Below, piece by piece: positions 1-9,135 of a stretch of DNA of 64,000 nt (position 1 is its first letter; each line of letters opens with the position of its first letter). Under the pieces are notes generated by a model. It was given only the letters and a program-made list of their open reading frames with translations, was not told the origin of the DNA and did no database searches. Position numbers and translations under genes: made by a program. The DNA is from CAVUBL01 sp963739795 (GTDB lineage Bacteria; Acidobacteriota; Thermoanaerobaculia; Multivoradales; DATKCC01): assembly GCA_963739795.1 (NCBI GenBank), contig CAVUBL010000022.1, positions 124,001-188,000 of the forward strand, read 5' to 3'.

Positions 1-754
1 CCTTGAGGAGGATGGCGTCGGGGATGCCCACCTTTCCGATGTCGTGGAGCGGGCTCGACTTGACGATCTTCTCCACGAAGTCGCCCCCCGTCTCGGCGCG
101 GTAGGGGCCGTCGCGGAGGGCCTCGGTCAGGATCCGGGAGTACTCGGCGATCCTCTCCAGGTGCTTGCCGGTCTGGCGATCCCGCGACTCGGCCAGGCGG
201 GCCATCGCCAGCAGCGCGATGTCGCGGGTGAGCTGGATCTCCCGAGTCTGCTCGTCGACCATGTCCTCCAGGTGGTCGCGGTAGGTCCGGTTCTGGCGCA
301 CGAGGCGCCGGCGCTCGAGGCCGCGCTCGACCGTCCGGAGCAACTCCTGGAGGGCGAAGGGCTTGACCAGGTAGTCGTAGGCCCCTTCCCGGAGACAGAA
401 CCGGACGGTCTCGAGCTCGTGATTGCCCGAGATCATGATCACCTCGACGAGGTCCACCTCTTTCTGGAGCCAGGGCAGCACATCGACCCCGGAGAGCTCG
501 GGCATGTTGACGTCGAGCAAGACCAGGTCCGGGAGAAACCCCCCGCGGACGACTGCCTGAACCTCGCGGCCGTCGCAAGCCTCCCGGCACTCGAAGCGAT
601 CGGGCCCGAGGCAGGCCCGAACGAGCCTCCGCACCGCCCCGTCGTCGTCGACGATCAGGATCCGCGGGCGAGCGTCGGGTACGGCGTGGAGAAGGCTTCG
701 GGCCTCGGCTCGCGCGGCGGGGGGGGCGGGGCGGATGGCGGCTTCGAGAATCAT
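1..754 (-). CDS. Response regulator with HD-GYP domain, cut by window edge
   Basis: Two-domain signalling protein read leftwards from the ATG at 754 and still open at base 1, so only the first 251 residues are present. After a 30-residue Ala/Arg-rich leader, residues 31-145 form a CheY-like receiver: acidic pocket VDDD (35-38), phospho-acceptor Asp81 in LLDVNMPE, and Lys131 in LVKPF. A helical linker follows, then an HD-GYP phosphohydrolase whose signature HDIGKVGIPD starts at His237 with the metal-binding HD pair intact. Family members usually hydrolyse cyclic di-GMP under receiver control. The GYP part lies beyond the window, so activity cannot be judged. No histidine kinase is adjacent. 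Confidence 0.9.
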   Translation of the reverse strand, partial: MILEAAIRPAPPAARAEARSLLHAVPDARPRILIVDDDGAVRRLVRACLGPDRFECREACDGREVQAVVRGGFLPDLVLLDVNMPELSGVDVLPWLQKEVDLVEVIMISGNHELETVRFCLREGAYDYLVKPFALQELLRTVERGLERRRLVRQNRTYRDHLEDMVDEQTREIQLTRDIALLAMARLAESRDRQTGKHLERIAEYSRILTEALRDGPYRAETGGDFVEKIVKSSPLHDIGKVGIPDAILLK

Positions 755-1053
755 GGGGTCAGGGGTCTCCGGCTCGTGGTCTCCAACCGAGACGACTCTA
801 CGCCCGGTTTCGGCGGCGCCTCCCCGACACCCTCCGCGACGCGCAGCGGCCGGGCCCCTCCCGGCGGGGTTCCGCCGTCAGCCGAAACGGCCGCAACCGG
901 TTGCGGGTGAGTCTCTTACGATGGCGAGGGCCGCCCAGGCATCCACCCCGCCGTCGGAGGTTTCAGCTCATCCTCTTCACCGTTTGTCCGACAGGAAAGT
1001 GCGAGCCCCGCGGATAGACCGCCCCTCGATCGGGAGGCGGGCCGGGACCCGGC
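755..1053. other. Intergenic region with a perfect 16-bp palindrome
   Basis: About 300 bases without a supported gene, upstream of the response regulator and downstream of the acetyltransferase gene, both on the minus strand. The one clear structure is CCGCAACCGGTTGCGG at 891-906, a perfect palindrome about 140 bp upstream of the regulator start. It could be an operator or a hairpin; no T-run follows, so it does not look like a standard terminator. I saw no convincing promoter hexamers. Short open frames crossing it show no recognisable protein features. Confidence 0.4.
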
Positions 1054-1590
1054 TCAGGCGCCTGACGCGGGCCGGGTGGTGACCTCGACTTCGGCGGTGG
1101 AGACCACTTTGCTGTCGGAGGGCACGTCCCGGGTGACCACGGCGTTGGCGCCGATGAACACCCGGTCACCGATCGCGATGCGCCCGAGGAGACGGGCGCC
1201 GGCCCCCACGAAGACGTCGTCCCCGAGGATCGGCATCTCGTCGAGCCGCGCCTGGCTCGGAGCGCCCACGTTGACAGAGCCCAGAAAGAAGGCCCGCTCG
1301 CCGATCCTAACGCCGCCCCCGATCACCAGGCCCACTCCGTGACTCACGTAGAGGCCGGGACCGATGACCGCCGTCGGCGAGATGTCGACGCCGGTCAGGA
1401 ACAGGCAGAGGCGGGCGAAGAACGGGCCGAAAAACGGGATGCCCCGCCGGCGGAAGGCGTGGGCCACCCGGTGGAGCACGACGGCCTGGAACCCGTTCTC
1501 GAACAGCAGGCCCTCGACCAGGGCGCGGCCCGGCCGCCGGCCCTTGATCTCGGCGAGCCGGGCCAGGTCCCGGCGCACGTTGCTCAGCAT
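1054..1590 (-). CDS. Serine acetyltransferase-like left-handed beta-helix acyltransferase
   Basis: 178-residue protein of the CysE/EpsC type. The N-terminal 60 residues are helical (HRVAH at about 40-44 is typical of serine acetyltransferases). The rest is a hexapeptide-repeat beta-helix with the usual [LIV]-G-x4 rhythm (IGPG, IGGGVRIG, ILGDDVFVGAGARLLG, IAIGDRVFIGANAVV). It is much shorter than full-length CysE (about 270 residues) and matches the short form common in exopolysaccharide clusters. Its ATG overlaps the stop of the upstream glycosyltransferase by one base (TGATG), so the two are translationally coupled. It may O-acetylate a sugar rather than make O-acetylserine; the sequence does not decide this. 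Confidence 0.8.
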   Translation of the reverse strand: MLSNVRRDLARLAEIKGRRPGRALVEGLLFENGFQAVVLHRVAHAFRRRGIPFFGPFFARLCLFLTGVDISPTAVIGPGLYVSHGVGLVIGGGVRIGERAFFLGSVNVGAPSQARLDEMPILGDDVFVGAGARLLGRIAIGDRVFIGANAVVTRDVPSDSKVVSTAEVEVTTRPASGA

Positions 1591-2600
1591 CAGACGCCGC
1601 TTCCGGCCCGGCTTCCGGCCCCGCTTCCGGCCCCACATCCGGACGGGGCCGCCGCCAGGACCGCGGGAGCGTCCGCGAGGGTTGGAGGCGGCGTGATCGG
1701 ATCGCGCAGGCCGCGGAGCACCCCCCGGGCCTTGGCGACCGCCGCCGCCTGGTTGCCTCGGCCGAGCTCGCGCAGGTACGCCACGGGTAGGGCCGCGACC
1801 ATGAAGAGGAGGAAGGTCACCCACTGCCAGGGTCGGGCGTAGCGGCGCACGAAGATGGCGCTCGAGCGGCCGGTCTGGAAGGTCTTGGCCGGCCGGTAGA
1901 CGCCGGTCGTGTCCGAGACCATGTGGTAGAGGATCGCGCGATGGGCGAAGTAGCACTTGAACCCCTGGCGCTTGGCTCGCACGCACCAGTCGGCGTCCTC
2001 GACCGACAGGAAGTAGATCGGGTCCCACAGGCCGGCCGCCTCGATCGCCCGGCAGCGGATCAGCATGCCGCAGCCGTTGACGTAGGCGACCTCTTCTGTC
2101 CGGTCGTACTGGCCGCGGTCCAGTGCTCCCTGCCCCCTCTCCCGAGTCACCGAGTGCTTGAACCGGAGGATGCCGCCGGCCGAGGCCAGCCGCTCGCGGT
2201 CGGAGAAGAAGTAGGTCTTGGGTCCGACGCAGCCGATCGACGGATCGCTCTCGGCCACCCGCACCAGCTCGGTGAGGAGCTCCGGCGTCGCCTCGACGTC
2301 GTTGTTCAAGATCAGCAGGTAGTCGTAACCCCGGGTGAGGGCCCACGCCATGCCCAGGTTGTAGCCCCCGGCGGGACCGAGGTTGGTCTCGGTGCGCACC
2401 AGCTCCAGGTCGGGATGAGCCCGGGAGATCGCCTCCGGCGAGCCGTCGGTGGAGCCGTTGTCGACCACCACGAGGTCGTAGCTCGGATAGCTCATCCGCC
2501 GCAGGCTTTCGAGGGCCTGGAGGGTGAGATCCTTGCCGTTGTAGTTGAGGACGATCGCGGCGACTCGGGGGACCCGCGTCTCCCTGGCATTGGTGGTCAC
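1590..2600 (-). CDS. Glycosyltransferase family 2
   Basis: 336-residue cytoplasmic GT-A enzyme of the rhamnosyltransferase-like GT2 group. The N-terminal Rossmann-like fold shows VLNYNG (17-22), the nucleotide-binding VDNGSTDG (46-53) and the metal-site equivalent LILNND (96-101). Later come NGCGML and the SVEDADWC acceptor-side motif, followed by one hydrophobic stretch near residue 270 (WVTFLLFMVAALPVAY) that could anchor it to the membrane. It likely adds a sugar to a lipid-linked glycan. The start is GTG. The last 16 residues are a low-complexity Gly/Ala/Ser tail coded by short repeats around 1600-1640. It is coupled to the acetyltransferase downstream and divergent from the GT-C gene at 2700. 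Confidence 0.9.
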   Translation of the reverse strand: MTTNARETRVPRVAAIVLNYNGKDLTLQALESLRRMSYPSYDLVVVDNGSTDGSPEAISRAHPDLELVRTETNLGPAGGYNLGMAWALTRGYDYLLILNNDVEATPELLTELVRVAESDPSIGCVGPKTYFFSDRERLASAGGILRFKHSVTRERGQGALDRGQYDRTEEVAYVNGCGMLIRCRAIEAAGLWDPIYFLSVEDADWCVRAKRQGFKCYFAHRAILYHMVSDTTGVYRPAKTFQTGRSSAIFVRRYARPWQWVTFLLFMVAALPVAYLRELGRGNQAAAVAKARGVLRGLRDPITPPPTLADAPAVLAAAPSGCGAGSGAGSRAGSGV

Positions 2601-2646
2601 GGCGTGGGAACGGTGGCTGGGGTCGGCTGAGAGCGGGGGGGCAGCG

Positions 2647-2661
2647 TGCTAGAGTCTAGCA
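2647..2661. promoter_or_regulatory. 15-bp palindrome in a divergent promoter region
   Basis: TGCTAGAGTCTAGCA is an inverted repeat with 7-bp arms and one central base, in the 99-bp gap between the divergent genes starting at 2600 (minus) and 2700 (plus). Position and symmetry suit an operator shared by both genes. No regulator is known for it and I saw no matching second copy nearby. Confidence 0.35.
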
Positions 2662-2699
2662 GACGACCCTACGGCCCCTCCCCCGCCAGCCCCTCACAC

Positions 2700-4454
2700 A
2701 TGAGCCTCCGGCCGCTCCGCCCGAGCCCCGCCGTCCACTGGGCGGTCCTCGCTTTCCTTCTCCTCGCCCTGATCGTCGGGGCCGCCACCTTCGACCGGCG
2801 CACGTGGCCCACCCTGGTGGGCGACGAGGCCACCTACCTGATGCAGGCCGAGAGCCTGGCCTGGGATTTTGATCTCGCCTATTCGCGGCAAGACTACGAC
2901 CGCTTCGTGCGCCACTGGGGCCAGCCGCCGGAGGGGCTGATCCTGCAGAAGGGCCGCGACCGCTCGACCCTGGTCTACGGCAAGCCCCTGTTCTACGCAG
3001 TCTGGGCGGCCCCCTTCGTCCGCGTCTCCCCCACCCGCGGCCCGTTCGTCGCCAACGCCTTGCTGCTGGCGCTGGCGGCCCTGGTCGCGGCCCGCGCCCT
3101 GCGCCCCACCGTCGGCCCGGCGGCGCCCACCTGGGTGGCCCTCTTCGTCTTCGCCTCGGTCACCTTCGCCTACGTCTTCTGGGCCCACATCGACCTGTTC
3201 CTCATGTGCGTCACCGCCCTCGGGCTGGCCCTGGCCTTCTCCGGGCGCGACGAGGAGCAGGCCGCACCCCCGGTTCGGCGGCTCGTCCTGCGCTGGCTCG
3301 CGGTGGGGCTGCTCCTCGCCATAGTCGCCTTCAGCCGCCCCCTCTACCTCCCCCTCTTTCTGCCCGCCGCGCTCGCCGTCCCCCGCGGGCGTCGCCTGCC
3401 GGCCCTGGCCGGCCTCGCCGGGGGCGCCCTCGTCCTCGTCGTCCTGGCGGTGAGCGTCCACGAGAGCCTGGTGGGCACCTGGACCAGCTACGGAGCCCAG
3501 CGCCGGAGCTTCAACTCCACGGTCGGCTTCCCCGACGTGGAGTTCCCGGAGGCCGGCTGGGACCGGATGATCGCCGAGTGGGGCAACGCTTCCTGGCTCA
3601 AGAGGCGGGACCTCTCGGCCTACTTCGGCGGCGACGCCCACCTGTGGACCTGGGACGCGATCTACTTCCTCGCCGGCCGCTCGGTGGGCGTGCTCCCCTA
3701 CTTCCTACCCCTGCTCCTGGGCTTCCTCGGCCGTCCCCGGGGGTGGGCGCGCTGGTCCCTGCTCCTGGCGGTCGCTCTCACCGCCGCCGGCTTCTTCATC
3801 GTGCGGCCGTTCAACTTCTACGGCGGCGGCGGGGCCCTGGCAAACCGCTACTTCCTCCCCGTCTACCCGGCGCTCTGGTTCCTCCCGAGCCGGCCGGTGC
3901 GCGGCCTCTGGCTGGCCCTGGTGGGCGCCGCCGCGGCTCCGTTCCTCTGGCCCCTGTGGCAGGCGCCCCGGGGCTACCCCCTGAACGCCCAGGGGGTCTT
4001 CCGCTACGTCTCGCCGGCGGCCCGGGCCGTGCTCCCGTTCGAGACCACTCAGAATCACCTCAAGCCCGCCGGTCCCCGGGCCGACGTGAGCCACGGCGGT
4101 CTGTGGGTGAAGTTCCTCGATCCGGCGGTCCGGGCCACCCCGGACGGTGCCACCCTGCTCCTCGAGGGCACCGAACGGGGCGAGCTCCTGGTGGGCGACG
4201 AGCGGCCCCTCGGCGCCCTCGACCTGGTGATCGACACGGCGGCCCTGCCTCTGGAGGTCGGGGGCGGCCGCGTCGTCGCCCGGGAGCCCGCCCGGCCGGG
4301 CTGGGAGCGGCTGACGGTGGAGCTCGACGGACCGCGCGCCGTTCACCCCATGTGGTGGACCGCCGAGGACTTCTACCTCTACACCCTGACCCTCGAGTCC
4401 AAGGAGCACCTCGATCGCACGTTCGAGTTCCGCCTCTCGCCCGCCGCCCGCTGA
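2700..4454 (+). CDS. GT-C-type membrane glycosyltransferase (GT39/ArnT-like)
   Basis: 584-residue polytopic membrane protein. TM1 spans about 13-30 and is followed by the acidic loop motif GDEATY (41-46), the position of the catalytic Asp/Glu in GT-C transferases that use polyprenyl-phosphate sugars. About eight further membrane segments run to residue 430 and a soluble, presumably periplasmic, domain of about 145 residues closes the protein. The late motif FNFYGGGGALANRYF is shared in form with the protein at 34788 (FNWHGGGGFIGNRYF), so they look like paralogues. In-frame codons continue upstream to 2646, but ATG 2700 puts TM1 at the usual distance. The nucleotidyltransferase gene follows after 4 bp. 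Confidence 0.75.
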   Translation: MSLRPLRPSPAVHWAVLAFLLLALIVGAATFDRRTWPTLVGDEATYLMQAESLAWDFDLAYSRQDYDRFVRHWGQPPEGLILQKGRDRSTLVYGKPLFYAVWAAPFVRVSPTRGPFVANALLLALAALVAARALRPTVGPAAPTWVALFVFASVTFAYVFWAHIDLFLMCVTALGLALAFSGRDEEQAAPPVRRLVLRWLAVGLLLAIVAFSRPLYLPLFLPAALAVPRGRRLPALAGLAGGALVLVVLAVSVHESLVGTWTSYGAQRRSFNSTVGFPDVEFPEAGWDRMIAEWGNASWLKRRDLSAYFGGDAHLWTWDAIYFLAGRSVGVLPYFLPLLLGFLGRPRGWARWSLLLAVALTAAGFFIVRPFNFYGGGGALANRYFLPVYPALWFLPSRPVRGLWLALVGAAAAPFLWPLWQAPRGYPLNAQGVFRYVSPAARAVLPFETTQNHLKPAGPRADVSHGGLWVKFLDPAVRATPDGATLLLEGTERGELLVGDERPLGALDLVIDTAALPLEVGGGRVVAREPARPGWERLTVELDGPRAVHPMWWTAEDFYLYTLTLESKEHLDRTFEFRLSPAAR

Positions 4455-4458
4455 CCTG

Positions 4459-5232
4459 GTGGGCCTGGTGCCGGCGGCCGGGCGGGCGCTCCGTCTGGCG
4501 GGGAGCGGGCTGGGCTCGGCCTCCGGGACCAGCAAGGAGGTGCTCCCGGTGGGGCGCGACGGGCGGCCGGCGGCGGCCCTGCTCCTCGACGCCTTCCGCC
4601 GCGCCGGCGTCGCCCGGGCCTACGTGGTGCTTCGCCCCGACAAGTGGGACGTGGCCGAGACCCTGGGCGACGGCGCCGCCTTCGGTGTGCCCCTGGCCTA
4701 CCGGGTGGTGGCCGAGACCTCGTCGGTGGCCGAGACCCTGGACCGCGCCTACCCCTTCGTCCGCGGCCGGCGGGTCGCCCTCGGCTTCCCCGACATCCTG
4801 TTCGAGCCGCCGGAGGCCTTCGCCCGCGTCGCCGAGACCCAGGCCCGGACCGGTGCCGACGCGGTCCTCGGGCTGGTCCCCACCGACCGGCCGGACAAGG
4901 CGGACCTGGTGGAGACCGGCCCGGACGGACGGGTGCGGAGGTTGACCCTCAAGCCTCGGAGAAGCGCCCCCGGGTTCACCTGGATCGCCGCCGTCTGGTC
5001 TCCGACGATGGTCGATCTCCTCCACCGGGAGGTCTCCGCCGGACGGCGTGGCCCCGGAGGGCGGGAGCTCTATCCGGGCGACCTCCTGCAGGTGGCCATC
5101 GACGAGGGCCTGCGGGTGGAGGCGGTGCGCTTTCCCGAGGGACGGCACCTGGACATCGGAACGCCCGAGGACCTGGCCCGGGCCAGGTGGTGGCCGAATC
5201 GGCCGCCGGAGGACGGCTACCCGAACTCGTAG
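4459..5232 (+). CDS. Sugar-phosphate nucleotidyltransferase
   Basis: 257-residue protein of the NTP-transferase fold (glucose-1-phosphate thymidylyl/uridylyltransferase type). It starts at a GTG four bases after the preceding stop. The N-terminal VPAAGRALRL and GTSKEVLPVG match the nucleotide-binding loop and the conserved Lys region; GFPDILFEPP resembles the metal-binding GDxLF segment. The C-terminal part has HLDIGTPEDLARA, typical of these enzymes. The binding loop is longer and less Gly-rich than in classical RmlA, so the exact sugar and nucleotide cannot be assigned. It would make an NDP-sugar for the neighbouring transferases. Its 3' end overlaps the convergent MBL gene by 16 bp. Confidence 0.8.
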   Translation: MGLVPAAGRALRLAGSGLGSASGTSKEVLPVGRDGRPAAALLLDAFRRAGVARAYVVLRPDKWDVAETLGDGAAFGVPLAYRVVAETSSVAETLDRAYPFVRGRRVALGFPDILFEPPEAFARVAETQARTGADAVLGLVPTDRPDKADLVETGPDGRVRRLTLKPRRSAPGFTWIAAVWSPTMVDLLHREVSAGRRGPGGRELYPGDLLQVAIDEGLRVEAVRFPEGRHLDIGTPEDLARARWWPNRPPEDGYPNS

Positions 5233-5993
5233 ACCCGCCCCTCCTCCGGGACCACCACCTCGACCTCCCCGGCGAGGCGCTCCTCGATCTCCCGCACCAG
5301 GGTCTCGAGATCGGCGCTCGTGCGCGCCGGGTGGAGGTGGACGGGCATCAGGCGGGCGACGCCGGCGGAGCGGGCGATCCGGACCACCTGGTCGACCGAG
5401 GAGTGGCCCAGGCCCGCCGCCTCCCCCGGCCCCGTCCAGACCTCGTGGAGCAGCAGGTCGACGCCGGCGGCCAGGTCGACGGTCCCCTCGTCGGCCACCG
5501 TGTCGGTGACGTAGGCGAGGGAGTCGGCGAAGCGCAGCCCGATGGAGCCGCCCGGGTGCTTCTGGCGCCGGACCCGCACCGGCACGCCGGCGATCTCGTG
5601 CCGCTCGGAGGTCACCCGCACCAGGTCCACGGGCATGGGGAACTCGGGCAGCGGGATCGGAAAGAGCGGCGGGTGGATGAGGCGGCAGAGGGCCTCGGCC
5701 GGGTCGCAGTCCACCAGGGGCGGACCCGGTGCGTGGATCCGCACCGGCCGCGTCGGGCTGAGGGCCGGCAGGTAGGAGATGCCGATAGTGTGGTCGAGGT
5801 GGAAGTGGGTCAGGACCAGCTCCAGGTTGTCGCAGCCCTCGACCTGAGCGGCGACCTCGGGCTCGATCAGGCGCGAGATCCCGGTTCCGGCGTCGAGCAC
5901 CACCACCACCTCGCCGAAGCGGACCAGGAAGCACATGGTCTGCCGCCCCCGGCTCGGGAAGTACCCGTTGACGCCCAGGGGGAGGAGGTACAC
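5217..5993 (-). CDS. MBL-fold metallohydrolase (RNase Z-like)
   Basis: 258-residue metallo-beta-lactamase-fold protein. The N-terminal strand pattern runs through NGYFPSRGRQTMCFLV, then LDAGTGI, then the zinc motif HFHLDH (63-68). Later metal ligands appear as VTDTV (Asp), HEVW, and the final MPVHLHP. This layout is that of the RNase Z/phosphodiesterase-like branch, which usually also binds a second zinc. The substrate is unknown. The GTG at 5993 is chosen because it begins the conserved first strand and lies 5 bp after the stop of the epimerase; the frame stays open upstream, but that stretch is antisense to the epimerase coding pattern. Likely co-transcribed with the epimerase. Confidence 0.8.
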   Translation of the reverse strand: MYLLPLGVNGYFPSRGRQTMCFLVRFGEVVVVLDAGTGISRLIEPEVAAQVEGCDNLELVLTHFHLDHTIGISYLPALSPTRPVRIHAPGPPLVDCDPAEALCRLIHPPLFPIPLPEFPMPVDLVRVTSERHEIAGVPVRVRRQKHPGGSIGLRFADSLAYVTDTVADEGTVDLAAGVDLLLHEVWTGPGEAAGLGHSSVDQVVRIARSAGVARLMPVHLHPARTSADLETLVREIEERLAGEVEVVVPEEGRVYEFG

Positions 5994-5998
5994 GGTGT

Positions 5999-7027
5999 CT
6001 AGGTCCAGCGCAGTTGGTGGTCCAGGCGGCCCGAGGAGATCAGGCCCCGGATCCAGGCCAGGCGCTTGAACTCGGCCCCTTCGAAGCGCTCGAGGGTCAG
6101 GCCGTGCTCCCGGTAGGCCCGGTAGAGCTGCTCGGCGCCCCGGCGCGCGTCCCAGGCCGGCTCGAAGCCGGGCAGAGTGCGCTCGATCTTCGAGCAGTCG
6201 ACGCGGTAGCAGCGCTTGTCGGGGCCGGCCCCCTCGGCGTAGGCGATCTCGCAGCCCGGCACCGTCTCGGCAACGATCTCGGCCAGCTCGCGGATGCGGT
6301 AGTTCTCGCTCGTGCGGCCGACGTTGAACGCCTGGTCGTGGACGATCTCGCGCGGCGCCTCGAGGGCCGCCTCGAAGGCCCGGCAGATGTCCTCGATGTG
6401 GACGATGGGCCGCCAGGGCGTGCCGTCCGAGAGCATGAGGATGCGCCCGGTGGTGAGGGCCCATCCCACCAGGTTGTTGAGCACGATGTCGAGGCGCAGG
6501 CGGGGCGAGACGCCGTAGGCGGTGGCGTTGCGCAGGTAGACCGGGCTGAACTCGTCCGAGGCGAGGTCGTGGAGGCCCTGCTCCATGCGGACCTTGGACA
6601 CCCCGTAGGGGGTCACCGGGTTCAGCGCCGCCGTCTCGTCCAGGAAGTCGTCGCCGGCTGCGCCGTAGGTCGAGCACGACGAGGAGAAGAGGAACCGCTC
6701 GACGCCGGCCTCCCGGGCCAGGCGCGCGAGGCGCAGGGAGGCCTCCTCGTTGATCTGGTAGGTGAGCTCCGCGTCCAGGTCGCCCAGGGGGTCGTTGGAC
6801 AGCCCCCCGAGGTGGAGAACGGCATCGAAGCCCTCGAGGTCGCGGGCGGCGACGTCGCGCAGGTCCTTCGACAGCGCCGGCACCCGGGGCAGCGCGTCCT
6901 CCGGACCGAGGAGGCAGCCCTCGAAGAGCCCGGAGTCGAGGCCCACGACCTCGTACCCCGCCGCCTGGAGCCGGGGCACCATCACCGCGCCGATGTAGCC
7001 GTCGTGACCTGTGACCAGAAGTCTCAT
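5999..7027 (-). CDS. NAD-dependent epimerase/dehydratase (SDR family)
   Basis: 342-residue extended SDR enzyme that would act on a nucleotide sugar. The dinucleotide site is GHDGYIG (7-13); the catalytic set is Ser in SSSCST (115-120), Tyr141 and Lys145 in YGVSK. Substrate-side features include RNATAYG and the IVHIEDICRA segment usual in NDP-sugar epimerases. The length is typical. ATG 7027 starts exactly at the first beta-strand (MRLLVTG). The open frame upstream to 7396 is antisense to the sulfatase-like gene and is rejected. It lies head-to-head with the gene at 7125 and is followed after 5 bp by the MBL gene. Confidence 0.9.
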   Translation of the reverse strand: MRLLVTGHDGYIGAVMVPRLQAAGYEVVGLDSGLFEGCLLGPEDALPRVPALSKDLRDVAARDLEGFDAVLHLGGLSNDPLGDLDAELTYQINEEASLRLARLAREAGVERFLFSSSCSTYGAAGDDFLDETAALNPVTPYGVSKVRMEQGLHDLASDEFSPVYLRNATAYGVSPRLRLDIVLNNLVGWALTTGRILMLSDGTPWRPIVHIEDICRAFEAALEAPREIVHDQAFNVGRTSENYRIRELAEIVAETVPGCEIAYAEGAGPDKRCYRVDCSKIERTLPGFEPAWDARRGAEQLYRAYREHGLTLERFEGAEFKRLAWIRGLISSGRLDHQLRWT

Positions 7028-7124
7028 ATGCGGTATCCTCGCCCCCGGCCCACGGGGCGGAGCCAGGCTAGCAGAGGCGGGCCCTCCGCGCCAATCCTCC
7101 CGTCCCTCCGGCCGCCCGCCCGTC

Positions 7125-8987
7125 ATGCTCCGCCCCCGATCCCGGTCCGTCGTCCTCGAGCCCTTGGCTCTGGCCCTCGCCGCGGCGCTCACCGTCGGCA
7201 CCGGCCTGGGGCTGGCCTCCGGGTGGCCGTACCTGGAGGCCGGGTTCCCGTGGCTCGCCGTGGCGAGCGTGCGGACGGGGGTCGACCGCTTCCTGGTCGG
7301 CGCTCTGGCGTTCCTCGCCCTCTTCCTGCTGCTCCTGACCGTCCTCCGCCGGCGGATGCGCCCGACCCCGGCGGTCCTCCTGGCCACGGCCGTCACCGCG
7401 ACCCCGTTCGGGCTGGCCTGGGCCTACCTCTTCAACCTCTACCGGGCCTTCATCCCCTCGGACCTGCTCCACAGCTACGGCCTGCTCCCCAACCTCCGCC
7501 TGCTCCTCGTCTTCTGCCTGTGCGTGGCGGCGACTGCCGGGCTCCTCACGGTCTGGACCGGCAAGCGCCTGGCCTCCGAGACCCGGCCGCCGATCGCCGT
7601 CCTCGTCACCCTGGCACTCCTGGCCGTCGCCCTCAACGCCCTGCCGGCGGTGGCCGTCGCGATGCTCCCGGCGCCGTCCGGGGCACGGCCCAACGTGATC
7701 GTGATCCTGGTCGACGCCCTGAGGCGGGACGAGCTCGGCTGCTACGGCTACTCCCGGCCGACTTCGCCGGCCATCGACGCATTCGCCCGGGACGCGGTGG
7801 TCTTCGACCAGGCGATCAGCCAGAGCACCTTCACCAAGTCGAGCATCTCCTCCCTCTTCACCGGCCGCTACCCCTACCAGCACGGGGTCTACTGGGGCAA
7901 CCGGACGGACACGGCGAACCGCCTCACCTCCGACGTCCTGGCCGACCGGGAGACGACCCTGGCCGAGGCCCTGCGCACCCGCGGCTACCTGACCGCCGCC
8001 TGGGTCCAGAACAGCCACCTGCGGCCCTACATGGGCTTCGCCCAGGGCTTCGTCAGTTACCTCGACCAGCAGGGGGACGCCCGGCACATCACCGACCGAT
8101 TCCTCGACTGGATCCGGGGCCCCGCCCGGCGGCACCCCTTCTTCACCTACCTCCACTACATCGACCTCCACGACCCCTACCAGCCGCCGGCGCCCTACGA
8201 CCGCCTGTTCGGGGATGGTGGAAACGCATATCAGGGCATCGACCTGGACGACTGGGGGGCGTATCTCGCCGGCGTGCGCGAGGGGAAGATCCAGGTCTCG
8301 CCCGAGCGCGTGGCCCGCTTCCGAGCCCTCTACGACGGCGAGGTCCGCGAGGTCGACGACCAGGTCAGCAGGCTCTTCGCGGACCTGCGCAAACGGGGGC
8401 TCTACGACCGCAGCATGATCGTGCTCACCGCCGACCACGGCGACGGCTTCATGGAGCACGGCTTCATCTCCCACAGCACGACGCCCTACGAGGAGCTGGT
8501 CCGGGTGCCCCTGATCGTCAAGCTGCCGGGCCAGAAGTGGGCCGGCCGACGCGTCGCGCGGCAGGTGCGCCTCATCGACCTCTTCCCCACCGTGCTCGAC
8601 CTCGTCGGCGTGCGGCCGCCCCGGGACATCTCGGGTTGCAGCCTGCGCCCCCTCTTCTCGAGTCCGCCCGGCGCCTGGCCCCCGAACCCCTCCTGCTCGT
8701 ACGCGGTGACCGAGATCGCCGAGAAGGAGGGTGAGAAACCCACCATGGCGATCCGCGGCGGCGGATTCAAGTACATCCGCAAGGCCCATGGCGAGGAGCT
8801 CTACGACTTGCGGACCGACCCCGGGGAACGGACGAACCTGTTGGGGAGGGCCGACCCCGATCGCCTCGCGGTCTTCCGGCGGATGGCCGACCGGATCGAG
8901 GCGATTCGGGCCAAGAGCAAGGCCGGCTCGGTGGTGCTCGACGAGCAGACGATTCGCCAGCTCAAGGCCCTCGGTTACATCGATTAG
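7125..8987 (+). CDS. Membrane-anchored sulfatase-like alkaline phosphatase superfamily protein
   Basis: 620 residues: about five N-terminal membrane segments (roughly 11-32, 55-75, 82-104, 122-144, 156-180), then a periplasmic alkaline-phosphatase-superfamily domain from PNVIVILVDALRRD (189). Metal ligands are Asp197 and ADHGD late in the domain. At the nucleophile position sulfatases have C/S-x-P-x-R before the TGxYP motif; here it reads TFTKSSISSLFTGRYP with Thr237, so no formylglycine can form. Thr at this position is known in phosphoethanolamine and lipoteichoic acid transferases. It may therefore transfer or cleave a phospho-group on surface glycan or lipid. It ends in LKALGYID, a tail shared with three other proteins here. 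Confidence 0.8.
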   Translation: MLRPRSRSVVLEPLALALAAALTVGTGLGLASGWPYLEAGFPWLAVASVRTGVDRFLVGALAFLALFLLLLTVLRRRMRPTPAVLLATAVTATPFGLAWAYLFNLYRAFIPSDLLHSYGLLPNLRLLLVFCLCVAATAGLLTVWTGKRLASETRPPIAVLVTLALLAVALNALPAVAVAMLPAPSGARPNVIVILVDALRRDELGCYGYSRPTSPAIDAFARDAVVFDQAISQSTFTKSSISSLFTGRYPYQHGVYWGNRTDTANRLTSDVLADRETTLAEALRTRGYLTAAWVQNSHLRPYMGFAQGFVSYLDQQGDARHITDRFLDWIRGPARRHPFFTYLHYIDLHDPYQPPAPYDRLFGDGGNAYQGIDLDDWGAYLAGVREGKIQVSPERVARFRALYDGEVREVDDQVSRLFADLRKRGLYDRSMIVLTADHGDGFMEHGFISHSTTPYEELVRVPLIVKLPGQKWAGRRVARQVRLIDLFPTVLDLVGVRPPRDISGCSLRPLFSSPPGAWPPNPSCSYAVTEIAEKEGEKPTMAIRGGGFKYIRKAHGEELYDLRTDPGERTNLLGRADPDRLAVFRRMADRIEAIRAKSKAGSVVLDEQTIRQLKALGYID

Positions 8988-9054
8988 CCCTCCCCGAACT
9001 GGGGGCGGGACCGATTTTCCTTTGGATATCGGAACTTGCGCCGAAGGCGGGGGC

Positions 9055-9083
9055 TTGGCAGCGAGTGTAGGATCTGTTATGCT
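9055..9083 (+). promoter_or_regulatory. Sigma70-type promoter for the secreted protein gene at 9136
   Basis: TTGGCA (9055-9060), a 17-bp spacer, and TATGCT (9078-9083) match the -35 and -10 consensus well. The expected start of transcription is near 9090, leaving a leader of about 45 bases before ATG 9136. The stretch is visibly less GC-rich than its surroundings. Confidence 0.6.
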
Positions 9084-9135
9084 GTTGCAGCTTTCACTCG
9101 CACCCGACCCTCGACCGTCTGGAGTCGTCAAGCCT

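Noticed and set aside
6000..6677. N-terminal extension of the MBL-fold protein at 5217
   Set aside because: The open frame continues upstream, but it is antisense-like shadow of the epimerase coding strand; the first conserved strand begins at GTG 5993.
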